From the NCBI GenBank assembly GCA_009746045.1, contig RPFO01000065.1, positions 42,501 to 106,500 of the forward strand: DNA of 64,000 bases. The letters are read 5' to 3'. The position numbers were made by a program, and so were the translations under genes. The notes below the pieces were generated by a model. The model saw nothing but the letters and a program-made list of their open reading frames with translations. It did not search any database and had not been told where the DNA came from. This document shows positions 35,460 to 45,990 of this stretch, piece by piece. Each line of letters begins with the position of its first letter. The first letter of the stretch is position 1. This DNA is from Mesostigma viride (lineage: Eukaryota > Streptophyta > Mesostigmatophyceae > Mesostigmatales > Mesostigmataceae).

Positions 35460-36985
35460 ATTAATTAATTAATTATTAATAGACACGTGAATGCGTCACG
35501 TGAGCATAAGTCCTGAGTCGGAGGGGAACATGGGATGGAATGGATGGTGTAAGCTATCTAGGTCCTAGTTACAGGGGTGTGGGCACCGCGGCCCGAATCG
35601 CTATGAATGCCATGCATACGCGGTCACACGCGGAGCCCCCACAGGCTTGGGGGTGGTCTCCTTCATCACTACTTGCCATCTACCCTTGCGTACCATCTGC
35701 CTCCATAATATTACAGACAAACCAGGAGGCTGCCCGGGCGTGAGCCCGTCGCGTCTAGTGTAGCACATGTCCATGCCGAGTCTATCACGAAAAGTCCACG
35801 GGTGGCGGCCCTGCCGCGCGCGGCCTGGGGCACGCCGGGTGAGGACATATCGCCCAGGCTGGGCGGGTTTGGTGCCAGCTAGTCCATCTGATGTGTCTAC
35901 CTGCACGATCTGTGCGGGCCAGGTGCCCGGCTAGGCCCAGGCGCCTGTGCCTAATAATGTGGGAAACATAGGGCAAATCAGCGTACAAATCCTCATTACT
36001 AATGTGCAAACCAAAGGGGATGTTAAGGGCTAGCTTGCGCAGCATCTTGGTGACGGTGCCGTCGAGTCGTTGCTCCAGCTCCTGCGTCAGTGCCGGCCAC
36101 GTCTCGGCGCCGTAGGTCAGGATCGTCAGAATGACGACCTTGAAGAGGTCACGCTTGACGATCCGGGGTAGGGTAGGGTTGCTCCACCAGCGGCGGTGGT
36201 CATGGAGGTGCGCCCACGCCATGCCGATCCGTGTCGTCAGGTCGTCCTGGCTGTCGGGATCGAAGCCAACTGCCGAGCAGCTTGAAGCGGCCTGAAGTAG
36301 GGTAAGGGACCTCGGTGTCGTCTAAGAGGCGGAGTGTGGGTGGGGGCCCTGCCATGCCAAGGGCCAGGGCCTCCGTTTTGGGGCTGATTTCTAGACCAAC
36401 CGCCCGAGCCTCCGGAGCGCCAGGCAGTCCAGCCAAAGTTGGGCAGATCGACTCCGGCTTCTCGATGAGCGTGATGTCGTCGGCATAAATGAGGTCAGCT
36501 AGTAAATTCTGCTTGTTAGTCGGCCCCCCTTCTCCAAGCTCATTCGTGATCGCTAGGCCGGGGGCACGGCCTGCAATGCTAGCAAAGCGAGCACGTGCCT
36601 GGCGCATAACATAATCCACTACAATAATAAACAGGTACGGTGACAGGACACAACCCTGCCAGACGCCGGTCTGCAGTGGGCATGGCGGGGTAATGCCGTG
36701 TTGAGTGCGCACCGAAGTGGTCGACCCCTCATACAGCGTGCGGATGACGGTAATCAGGGGAGTGGGGACGCGAGCGCGAGCAAGTACAGCCCATAGAGCG
36801 TCCCAGAGGACAGAATCAAAAGTCGGCGGATAATGTCAATAATCTCGTCTGGAAGTTCCTTGGCGCTTCCATCATCATTCCTCCAGCCCAGCATGGCGGC
36901 AAACCAACGATAAGCAGCGTTCCTGAAAGTCTTGTTGTCATTATCGATGGCGGTTGGGGGTACGTGATTGCGGCCAGCTGAACCG
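35460..36985 (-). mobile_element. LINE with reverse transcriptase, 5'-truncated and frameshifted
   Basis: Minus strand from 36985. It includes FDSVLWDALWAVLARARVP (RT motif A), GVWQGCVLSPYLFIIVVD (motif B region) and LADLIYADDITLI (catalytic YADD) in 36830-36240. A frameshift near 36220 leads to a second frame with LTYGAETWPALTQELEQRLD and IIRHRRLGLAGHLAR, the post-RT region typical of RTE/CR1-type LINEs. The C-terminal piece WTFRDRLGMDMCYTRRDGL is shared with 22630-22690. The tail is (TTAA)n at 35460-35480. The endonuclease domain and N-terminal RT fingers are absent. The 5' break abuts the (TTAA)n tail of the next element. Confidence 0.82.
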
Positions 36986-39247
36986 ATTAATTAATTAATT
37001 AATTAATTAAACTCGTGCTCCCGTTGGGGAGTCACGGAGCACCGAAGTGCTTTTAATCCCTATGTGTGCACTACAGGAGAAAGGGCAGAGACCCCCAGTC
37101 TCCTTCATGCCAAAGGCATGCCACAGCTGCATTCGGGCGCGCTAGCTAAACGGACACGCTAACGATCCGGCAGTCTGTGGGTGCAATAAGACCCATGTGA
37201 GCATATCATAGCAAGGAGCGTGGGCAAGTAATCTGAACATAGCCAGGGCGTAGCATGGCTGTACTAGGACTAGGCTAAGGCTATGGCTGGTTGTGTACCG
37301 TGCGTTGGCGGCACGTGACTAGGTGTGTTGGCACAGCTAGGCAAACATTCTAGGCATGGCTGCCTTAGCGGCAGTGACGCCAATGGTTACAAGCTAGGGC
37401 TATTGCTATTCTAGCCCGCTGGGGGCGTCCACATCTTGTGGTTGATCATCAGGTCCCCGCCCCTCCAGTACACCTTGGGCTTCTGGGGGTCCTGCTTATG
37501 GCGGAGGTATTCCGGCCACAGGTCGCGTCGCTGCTGTTGCTGAGCGGGGGTGAGGTCGTCATCCAGCGTCCAGGTGAGGTCGTGCAACCGCTTGCGACGA
37601 GAGAGGAACCGCTGCTTATCCTCAGGGGAGAGGAAGGTGAGCAGGACTGCATGGTGGGGGAGCCGCCTTGTCCCGTGAGTGGGGAAGGCGGTGGCACCCA
37701 CGCAGTTCTACCTCACCTACCAGGCCCATGAGGGTAAGAAGCTGGTTCTTGAGCTCGTCAGCAAGGGAGGTTGACGTCTCACCTGGCTTCTGGGGGAAGC
37801 GACGTAGCACCACTCGGCACTCGCGGCGAGCGCGATCGGTGACCTCCCGTTGCTGGGCCTGGCGGTGGTCCTCCAGCTCCTGGAGCTTCGTGGCGATGGC
37901 GTCGGTGGTGGAGGCGGTCGCTGACCGCAGCAGGTCCGCATAGGAGAGCGGTGGGAGGTCACCAGCATCCTGCCGGGGTGGCTGGGAGGCAATGGTGGCC
38001 GTCTGCTCCGCTAGCTTTGGGACCTGTGTGGCCAGGGCCTCGGTGTGGGCGGTGATGGCCTCAAGCTTCTTCATGAGCACGCCGCACTTGCCCTCCACCT
38101 GGTTAAGGCGAGAGACAAGTGCAGCATGCGTTTCCGAAGCCTGCGCCGCGGTGTGTAGCGCCGTGAACTGTGGTTCAATGTAGCTTGTGGACGACCTTGG
38201 TTTCCACGTTGGAGACCCGGGCCTCGACCGTGTTGAGCGTGGTGTTCAGCGAGGTTATCTTCTCGGCCAGCGGCCAGGTCACGTGCAGCCTCCTCCAGCA
38301 CTGCGCGGATGTCATCCTTGCAGAGGGAGGAAGCCGATGGGGCTGCCTGCTGTGCGGGGGCTGCATGGGGCGTTGAGTGCGTTGAGTGCTCTGCTGATGT
38401 CGCCGAAGCTGCGCTGGTAGTAGCTGGTCAAGATAACCATGCGTTGGCGGGATTCTTCAAAGGTGTAGAGCCAGGACGTGTTGCGGTAGTCGATAGCCGT
38501 CCCCCCTCTCGAGACCACAAAGAGCTTCCGCTCCTGTGTGAGGAACTGGAGAACTTCGACGACTTCCTGCGGCGACAGCTTCTGCCACTCGAGGAGGGAG
38601 AACCGTTGGTCGCCGGGCAAGAATAGGCTCCATTTGTGGCGATCGTGGCATATGGTTTCTTGGGCTCAGGCGAGGCGCTTGGCGATGGGTCTGCTGGCGG
38701 TGGGTTGGCGAGCCCAGGCGGCTGGGCAAGAACGATGGCGAGAGGGTTGGGCTGGGAGCCGGTAAGCTCCTTTTCCAAACCCCGTTTTGCTTTAGGGGTC
38801 GTCATAGCTGCTTGTCACGTGATAACTTCGGCAATACTGCGTTTCAGCCGTAACCGATTATACTGGCGGGTGCGTCTCAAAAAAGCGCATCGAATGCAAG
38901 TGGTCTGACCGAATTTGGGGCTCAGATGCAAAAGATCTGAACTCCGCCGTCAGCCATACCGCCGTCAGCCATTTTCGTCTGCTGAACCGATACAGTAGCA
39001 ATAAGACCTTCCAGATCAGTCGACTGCAAATACTTTCCAATTATGGGATTTCGCCATATCCGTTCGACAATTTCCACTCTGAAACGGCCAACATGGCCTC
39101 GATTTCACGCTGCATATCCACGCCCTGATCCGCCATCGCACCCTGGCCAGCCCTCACCTGAATTTCGCCTCACACGTGAATTTCTGGTCCCAGTACTGGC
39201 GCGAATTTTTTGGCGCCAAAATATTCGGGCATGTCCTGTCCCCTTAA
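36986..39247 (-). mobile_element. ORF1-only LINE (no reverse transcriptase)
   Basis: Minus strand: 5' end motif at 39247-39201; ORF1 start at 38805 (MTTPKAKRGLEKELTGS); a frameshift near 38610 into WQKLSPQEVVEVLQFLTQER; and a coiled-coil-like segment (38098-37900, MKKLEAITAHTEALATQV). An RRM-like segment RARRECRVVLRRFP follows. After another frameshift the C-terminal part reads LTFLSPEDKQRFLSRRKRL, DDLTPAQQQQRRDLWPEYL and KVYWRGGDLMINHK (stop near 37413). A 3' UTR, the hairpin block (37011-37041) and a (TTAA)n tail (36986-37010) follow directly. From 5' motif to tail is only 2.26 kb, so the RT ORF is missing and not just truncated at the 5' end. Product role: RNA-binding chaperone of LINE RNPs, by analogy with L1 ORF1p. 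Confidence 0.72.
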
Positions 39248-39249
39248 AC

Positions 39250-40160
39250 GCTATGGCTATAGAGACTCCGAGTTCTCACCTGCCGGCTGGTCGAAGTGCT
39301 TGACGATGACATTGTGGCTGCGCTTGGTGAGGTCGGCCTCCTCGCGGAGGTCGAGCGTGTGTTGCTTGAGCTGTGCCGCGATGGTGGAGGTGGTGGAGGT
39401 GGTGTGGTGCTTCAGCATGTCCGCCCAGGTCTGGGGGGGAGCATCGCCTGCCCGGCGGGCCACTGAGCGGGGGCTGGCTTGGCGGCAATGTCCTTCACCG
39501 CCTGGGCGGTGAGGCCTGCGCGGTGTTTTGCAGGCACTCGATGGCGATGGCGTGGTCGTGGAGGCGCTTGTCGATGTCGTGGAGCTGGGCCTTGATGTCG
39601 GCGGTGGAGGTGGAGGCGGCAGTGGAGGTGGAGGCGAGGAGGGTGAAGGTGGAGGTGACAGTCACTGGTGGAAAGGTGCATGAGGGAGCTCAGCAGCCAG
39701 CATGCTGCCCATTGCTGCCACATCTGCAGCAAGGGTTTTCACGTGCTTCTCGAGGGCTTCGGAAGCCTTCGAGAAGCACGTGAAACCAAGTCCTCAAGGA
39801 TGGAGCGGTTGGTGGCTGCGGAAATGGTAGGAGCCCAGATCTCGCCATCAGAGCGCATGAGAAGCGAGCAGAGGATGATGTGCTGAAGGCGGGGGCGGGA
39901 TTGGGAATGGTCCGTCACGTAGGTGATCGAGGGGACACTGGTCATATGCCGTCTGGGTACTGTACTTAGATGAGGCAGTTGATGCTGTCGGAGATGGAGG
40001 CACAGGTCGAAAAGCGAGGCGTATAATAGTCCCCGTAAAAGATGCAGTGCATGGCACTGGCCGGGGCCATGTTGGTCCAGTGGTCGTCGGCGACGTCATT
40101 ATGCAGTCCAGCGCTGCGCCTTGCATGCCCCGGTGATTCCCGGGCAAATGTTGACGAAAT
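39250..40160 (-). mobile_element. Fragment of a second LINE ORF1
   Basis: Minus frames: TSVPSITYVTDHSQSRPRLQ...SILEDLVSRAS (39945-39739), then frames with Pro/Arg-rich low complexity, then QTWADMLKHHTTSTTSTIAA and SHNVIVKHFDQPAGENSESL (39463-39257). It breaks off exactly where the 5' end of the neighbouring ORF1-only element begins, so that element inserted into this one or joined its broken end. A near-perfect 49-bp palindrome lies at 39737-39785. Confidence 0.6.
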
Positions 40161-40664
40161 TCGGTTCGCGCGTGCAATGTTGACTGAAATTCGGTGCGCA
40201 CGGCTATGGTGACGCGAAAAATTATTGTGAGCTGATTACGCAACCATTTTGGACGTTATTTTGCCTGTTCGGACGTTAACTACATAAGGAAACGTATCGT
40301 ACATGAAAACCCCTGAAAAACAGTTTCTTTTTTTTCTGCGCAGCGACTCAGGGCACGTGGGCAGCAGGCGGGCGTTTTGCACACCAACCGGCCTGCCACC
40401 CGTGTGTGTGCAAGAGCAATGTTGACTGAAATTCGGTGGGCACGGCTATATTATGGTGACGCGAACATTTATTGCGAGCTGATTACGCAACCATTTTGGA
40501 CGTTATTTTGCTTGTTCGGACGTTAATTACATAAGGAAAAGTATCGTACATTAAAAACCCTGAAAAACAGTTTCTTTTTTTCTGCAGCAATCGAGGGCAC
40601 GTGGGCAGCAGGCGGGCCTTTTGCACACCAACCGGCCCGCCACCAGTGTGTGTGCAAGACAGGA
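40161..40664. repeat. Two tandem 245-bp units upstream of LINE ORF1
   Basis: 40172-40418 and 40419-40664 are direct repeats. Shared blocks include TGTTGACTGAAATTCGGTG, GAGCTGATTACGCAACCATT, TTGGACGTTATTTTGC, CCTGAAAAACAGTTTCTTTT and GGGCACGTGGGCAGCAGGCG. On the minus strand they lie immediately 5' of the LINE ORF1 fragment, like the 5'-UTR promoter monomers of some LINEs. That role is inference. Confidence 0.75.
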
Positions 40665-41340
40665 AAAACATGCTATCCCTGGAAACGAACACATGCTACC
40701 AGTTCCTAACATCATTTCAAAGAAACCCAGCGATGCATTTCCCTTAATTTTGCGCTTCCAATTTTTATGCCCGGCCCTTCCGCGAAAAAGTGAGAATTAT
40801 AGGAGCGCTGACAGGGGCAACACTGCACGTCGTGCTTTTAATCGCTTTTACGTCTATTATTGCAGCTATACGACTTTGCTTGGGCGCAGCAACATCGCCC
40901 GGTGTTTATCCTGCGGGCGGGGCTTGCTGGCCCCGCCCGGAGTGTGCTCGGGGTGCGGGAAAAACCACAGCTACTGGTTTATAATGTCGACAACCCCCCT
41001 TTTTCTGGTCATTAACCGGCGTATTCTTCTGGTTTAAGCTTCCGGCGACGGGCGAAAAGAGCTCTTACCATGACGCCATGCTCTGGGGAGGCGTTCCGAG
41101 AAGGACTGGGGCGGGCGGGCAAATTTACACGCGACAGTGCCCGCGTGCACGTCGCCTGCGCACCCCGGCGTACGAGACAAAGCGCAGTGTTTCCGGCCCT
41201 CCTGGACGGCCCATCGCTGCCTTTGCCGGGCGGCATGTTGGGGAGGCGGTTCCTTCTTCCTTTCTTACCGCCCGTTTCATAGTTCATATACCCCTTGAGT
41301 TTCCCAACGAAGGCGTGTTAATGATGAGCGGCTGCATGCA
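40665..41340. other. No gene recognised
   Basis: Short open frames on both strands (for example 41012-41287 minus, Arg-rich) have no domain that I recognise. Ends at the composite satellite. Confidence 0.3.
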
Positions 41341-41344
41341 TGAA

Positions 41345-42329
41345 TGAACGGGTGTATGAATGAGCGAGGGAGGGGGAGGGAGGGGGGGAGGGAGGGAGGG
41401 AGGGAGGGAGGAGGGAGGAGGGAGGGAGGGAGGGAGGGAGGGAGGGAGGGAGGGAGGGAGGGAGGGAGGGAGGGAGGGAGGGAGGAGGGAGGGAGGAGGG
41501 AGGGAGGGAGGGAGGGAGGGAGGGAGGGAGGGAGGGAGGGAGGGAGGGAGGGAGGAGGGAGGGAGGGAGGGAGGGAGGGAGGGAGGGAGGGAGGGAGGGA
41601 GGAGGGAGGGAGGGAGGGAGGGAGGGAGGGAGGGAGGGAGGAGGGAGGAGGGAGGAGGGAGGGAGGGAGGGAGGGAGGGAGGGAGGGAGGGAGGGAGGGA
41701 GGGAGGGAGGGAGCCGGGAGGGAGGGAGGGAGGGAGGGAGGGAGGGAGGAGGAGGGAGGAGGAGGGAGGGAGGGAGGGAGGGAGGGAGGGAGGGAGGGAG
41801 GAGGGAGGGAGGGAGGGAGGGAGGGAGGGAGGGAGGGAGGGAGGGAGGGAGGGAGGGAGGGAGGAGGGAGGGAGGAGGGAGGGAGGGAGGGAGGGAGGGA
41901 GGAGGGAGGGAGGAGGGAGGGAGGGAGGGAGGAGGGAGGGAGGGAGGGAGGGAGGGAGGGAGGGAGGGAGGGAGGGAGGAGGGAGGGAGGGAGGGAGGGG
42001 GAGGGAGGGAGGGAGGGAGGGAGGAGGAGGGAGGGAGGGAGGGAGGGAGGGAGGGAGGGAGGGAGGGAGGGAGGGAGGGAGGGAGGGAGGGAGGAGGGAG
42101 GGAGGAGGGAGGGAGGGAGGGAGGAGGGAGGGAGGAGGGAGGGAGGGAGGGAGGGAGGAGGGAGGGAGGGAGGGAGCAGGGGAGGCAGGGCGGGCATGAC
42201 TGCGTGCGTGCGTGCCGGGGCGTGCGTGCGTGCGTGCGTGCCTACGTGTATATGCATGGGTGGGTGGGTACATGTGTAATAATGTGTGCATGTGTGGGTG
42301 GGTGGGTGTGGGTGGGTGGGTAAGGGATC

Positions 42330-42395
<66 letters not shown>

Positions 42396-42400
42396 TCTCT
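41345..42400. repeat. Composite satellite B: (GGGA)n, (TGCG)n, GGGTGG, (GT)n
   Basis: (GGGA)n at 41362-42180 with frequent GGA slips, then GGGCATGACTGCGTGCGTGCG, a short (TGCG)n, ATGCATGGGTGGGTGGG, and finally (GT)n at 42332-42392. Same block order and spacer as composite satellite A at 28150-28850. Long Gly/Arg/Glu or Pro/Ser/Leu frames are artefacts. Confidence 0.92.
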
Positions 42401-42815
42401 GCTTAGGCGTTGGAGCACACGCATGCACTGGAGGAAGGGGGTGATGAAAACCATGCAGACCAACCGCGTCGCACCCACCCCTCCACCAGTTCACCAAGCC
42501 GTAAGGCCAAGCGTGCCATTGGGGTAGGGGTACTGACGCAAGTCACCAACGTCAGGGTGCTCACCAAGCTGGTGGATGAGAAGATGGGGGTCAGATACAG
42601 AGAAGAAGAAAAGGAAAGGATGTAGCAGGGCCGTGAGAACGTGCCCCCGCCGGGTGTGGCATTGGCCATCATATAGCTAGCTAGCTGGCTAGAGCTGTGT
42701 TATTAATGCATTGTACTATAGGCATATGCCCCCAAGTATGCCTTCCTGCATTGTAAATATGATGCACAATGTAATGATGTGTTGTTTGGAACCTTCTGTA
42801 CACCAAGGTGGAATG
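42401..42815. other. No gene recognised
   Basis: A plus frame at 42410-42625 (ending ...LVDEKMGVRYREEEKERM) is open but short, with no domain visible. TAGCTAGCTAGCTGGCTAG at 42675-42693 is a short tandem run. Confidence 0.3.
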
Positions 42816-42825
42816 ATTGCCATGC

Positions 42826-43290
42826 AACTATGCGATGAAACCCTTGGAAGAACAATAGAAAGCTGCTTTTTCTGTGGTTTTTATGCTAGCATCTGTCACC
42901 AATTTGCTATCCAACCAGCCTGAAGCTTTGTGGGCAGGCTGCATGGAATGTGTTTCGAACATGTGCTAAGTCCCAGGTCCAACTGAGTTCACTTGATGTC
43001 ATTATACATGCATGCACATGTGTGATGAAACCCTTAAAAACCATGAAAAACTGCATTTTGGGGGTATTTATGCTAGCATTTGTCACCAATTTGTCATCCA
43101 ACCAGCCTGAAACTTTGTGGGCATGCTGTGCACATGGGATGTGTTTCGAACATGTGCAAAGTTCCAGGCCCAACTGAGTTCATTTGATGTAATTATATAT
43201 GCATACATGCCAGAAAGTGCTGAAAAGTATTTTTATGCTAGCAAATGTCACCATGTTACCATGCTGCCGACTTCAAAAAAATTATTTGAC
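42826..43290. repeat. About 195-bp tandem repeat, two copies plus a partial third
   Basis: Units begin at GATGAAACCCTT (42835 and 43022) and share TTTATGCTAGCATYTGTCACC, AATTTGYYATCCAACCAGCC, GTGTTTCGAACATGTGC and CCAACTGAGTTCA. A shorter third piece from 43225 retains TTATGCTAGCAAATGTCACC. No coding function evident. Confidence 0.8.
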
Positions 43291-43640
43291 CACATGCCAC
43301 CATAAGATATCTGATTATAGGCGCCTTGGTGCCAGATTGGAGGCCAAACTAATCATTAGCGTATCCCAGAATAATTTTCGGGGCATGAAACTGGCATTTT
43401 GGACTGACGTACATTGAAGGATATCATGCAGCCGAACGGGCGGTTCTGTGGGGCGCGATTCTGCTGGAAGGTTGCGTTTGGGATCAGGCGAGGCCGAGGG
43501 CGAGGCCGCAGGAGCCGAGTGCACTACTGACGCTTGAGTAGTGTCACCGCTGCCTGGTAGGCCGGACGGAGCTGCAGCCGGAGCTGCAGGCGAATTTTCT
43601 TGGCTCAGCGCAGCCGCCAGGCTGCGTTGCGCAGTCGAGC
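43291..43640. other. No gene recognised
   Basis: Contains short runs such as GGAGCTGCAGCCGGAGCTGC (43568-43587). No assignable frame. Confidence 0.3.
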
Positions 43641-43649
43641 GTTTGCCCG

Positions 43650-44044
43650 CCCTAATACATGCGTTCTAGCTTCGGGAAATTATATCAGCGTGTGCGTCTC
43701 AGTCAGACGAAGCGTTTGTGATATTCACAGCCGAATTTGGTGCCCAAACGTGAAAGTTACGAGCGCCGCCGTCAGCCTTGGCTACCTCGTGGCTCGTGGC
43801 TCGTGCGCTGGTTGTCTCGGAGTCATGTTATAATTGTAAAGGAGTCATGTTATAATTTAATTTAATTTAATTTTGGGATCAGGTTATAGAGGACAATGAC
43901 CCCCCCCCAGTGGGGAAGCGCCCGCGCGTGTTTGCAAACGCGGGAAGCATGCTAGGCAAGACCCCGGCCTAGGGTCTAGGGCACAATATAGATATAGAAT
44001 AGGATTGATTTTGTACAGTACAGATTAATTAATTAATTAATTAA
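43650..44044 (+). mobile_element. LINE C-terminus and tail, plus strand
   Basis: 43872-43978 encodes VIEDNDPPPVGKRPRVFANA...LGKTPA then a stop, the C-terminal motif of the LINE family at 29.4 kb. A 3' UTR with ATTGATTTTGTACAGTACAG and (TTAA)n at 44025-44044 follow. Upstream (43670-43790) is similar to the 5' region near 38830-38970 (GTGTGCGTCTCAGTCAGACG-like and CCGAATTTGG-like blocks). Most of the element's coding region is missing. Confidence 0.6.
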
Positions 44045-44235
44045 ACTCGTGCTCCCGTTGGGGAGTCACGGAGCACCGAAGTGCTTTTACAGTACAGATT
44101 GATTTTGTACCTAGACTCTTCAGTAGGATTGATTTTGTACCTAGATAGATTAGACCGGTAGGATTGCGTGTACCCATCCATCCATCCATTAAAAATTAAA
44201 TTAAATCAAATAATTACACGATTGCGTTGGGAGAT
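44025..44235 (-). mobile_element. LINE 3' end, minus strand, sharing the (TTAA)n tail
   Basis: The hairpin block ACTCGTGCTCCCGTTGGGGA... at 44045-44075 is in minus orientation and abuts the same (TTAA)n that ends the plus-strand element, so two tails meet head-on. Its 3' UTR has three copies of ATTGATTTTGTACCTAGA-like sequence and a stub of (ATCC)3 at 44175-44188. Confidence 0.6.
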
Positions 44236-45185
44236 CATCCATCCATCCATCCATCCATCCATCCATCCATCCATCCATCCATCCATCCATCCATCCATCC
44301 ATCCATCCATCCATCCATCCATCCATCCATCCATCCATCCATCCATCCATCCATCCATCCATCCATCCATCCATCCATCCATCCATCCATCCATCCATCC
44401 ATCCATCCATCCATCCATCCATCCATCCATCCATCCATCCATCCATCCATCCATCCATCCATCCATCCATCCATCCATCCATCCATCCATCCATCCATCC
44501 ATCCATCCATCCATCCATCCATCCATCCATCCATCCATCCATCCATCCATCCATCCATCCATCCATCCATCCATCCATCCATCCATCCATCCATCCATCC
44601 ATCCATCCATCCATCCATCCATCCATCCATCCATCCATCCATCCATCCATCCATCCATCCATCCATCCATCCATCCATCCATCCATCCATCCATCCATCC
44701 ATCCATCCATCCATCCATCCATCCATCCATCCATCCATCCATCCATCCATCCATCCATCCATCCATCCATCCATCCATCCATCCATCCATCCATCCATCC
44801 ATCCATCCATCCATCCATCCATCCATCCATCCATCCATCCATCCATCCATCCATCCATCCATCCATCCATCCATCCATCCATCCATCCATCCATCCATCC
44901 ATCCATCCATCCATCCATGCATCCATCCATCCATCCATCCATCCATCAATCCATCCATCCATCCATCCATCCATCCATCCATCCATCCATCCATCCATCC
45001 ATCCATCCATCCATCCATCCATCCATCCATCCATCCATCCATCCATCCATCCATCCATCCATCCATCCATATATCCATCCATCCATCCATCCATCCATCC
45101 ATCCATCCATCCATCCATCCATCCATCCATCCATCCATCCATCCATCCATCCATCCATATCCATCCATCCATCCATCCATCCATC
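44236..45185. repeat. (ATCC)n array, about 237 copies
   Basis: Almost pure tetranucleotide for 950 bp with only four or five interruptions (near 44919, 44947, 45070 and 45158). On its right it is joined to GGGGTTAATGCTCCGTGACT..., the 3' end of the LINE family whose short copy at 29.3 kb carries (ATCC)4 in the same place. The array is therefore an expanded LINE 3'-UTR microsatellite. Confidence 0.92.
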
Positions 45186-45230
45186 GGGGTTAATGCTCCG
45201 TGACTCCCCAACGGGAGCACGAGTTCCCTG
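45186..45230 (+). mobile_element. LINE 3' hairpin end after the (ATCC)n array
   Basis: TGCTCCGTGACTCCCCAACG followed by GGAGCACGAGT at 45194-45224 in plus orientation, with no (TTAA)n tail in this copy. One of four copies of this 31-bp block in the window. Confidence 0.65.
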
Positions 45231-45242
45231 GCTTGCGTATGT

Positions 45243-45302
45243 ATATACCGTGATTCTCCCGATTTCTGGCCTGCGCTGGTTGTCTCCTTGATATACCGTG
45301 AT
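45243..45302 (+). mobile_element. 36-bp Penelope-tail micro-insertion with 12-bp TSD
   Basis: ATATACCGTGAT at 45243-45254 is repeated exactly at 45291-45302. Between them, the 36 bp 45255-45290 (TCTCCCGATTTCTGGCCTGC...TTG) equal the 3' terminus of the Penelope-like element at 55505-55540 (minus strand) with a single mismatch. This defines the element's 3' end as ...GTCTCYTTG. Confidence 0.8.
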
Positions 45303-45365
45303 GCTCACGATCGATTGTCCGGCCAGAAGATCTTGGAGGGACATGCATGTGGCCCAGGTGGTTAA

Positions 45366-45990
45366 TTCATTGAAATATCTCTCCGTTGGGAGTACATGTA
45401 GCACATATCCCTGAGAAGGGGCATATGGCTTTTGATACATTCTGGGCTGCTTCCTGCAAGGGTAGGGTGTAAACTACACCTGCTCTGGGTGCACAAAGTG
45501 CACCTGCACCACCATGATGTATCATACCTAAAAAGGCCTGGCATGGGGTGGAAGATCATCATGGCTATACAATGGCTAGGGCATGGCTTCTCAGCAGAGA
45601 GTAGCTCCCTGCATAGGCAGAGCTTGGCTAAAATCTGAATTAATGCATCATACATGGGGAGTCCCATTATAGGCGCACATGCGCGTAGGCGTGAGCCACG
45701 TGCTGGGCTAAAATCTGACTAATCTACACTACTGCTAGATATTCCCTAGACTGGGGTTGCTGGGGTGGCAGGGGGCGCCTGCCAGGGCTTGTGGTCGACG
45801 TGGATGACCTCCCCCCTAGCCAGTATACCGGTTTCCCCCCTGCGCTCTGCCGGAGCTGGAGGTAGGTCGGCCATAGCCCCCGTCGCCGCTGTTGCTGTGC
45901 CAGGGTCAAGTCAGTCGTCCAACGTGTAGGAAGTCCCCGAGAGCTTCTTGCGGCAGCTTATCCGCCATGTACTTAAAGGTGGCATACATA
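45366..45990 (-). mobile_element. LINE ORF1 C-terminus with 3' end
   Basis: Minus frames near 45960-45780 give LTLAQQQRRRGLWPTYLQLR and GGKPVYWLGG, matching DLTPAQQQQRRDLWPEYL and KVYWRGG of the ORF1-only element at 37.4-37.7 kb. The 3' UTR ends with the ATGTGCTACATGTACTCC/CAACGG block at 45374-45428. No RT is present between ORF1 and the 3' end, so this is a second ORF1-only derivative. Confidence 0.6.
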
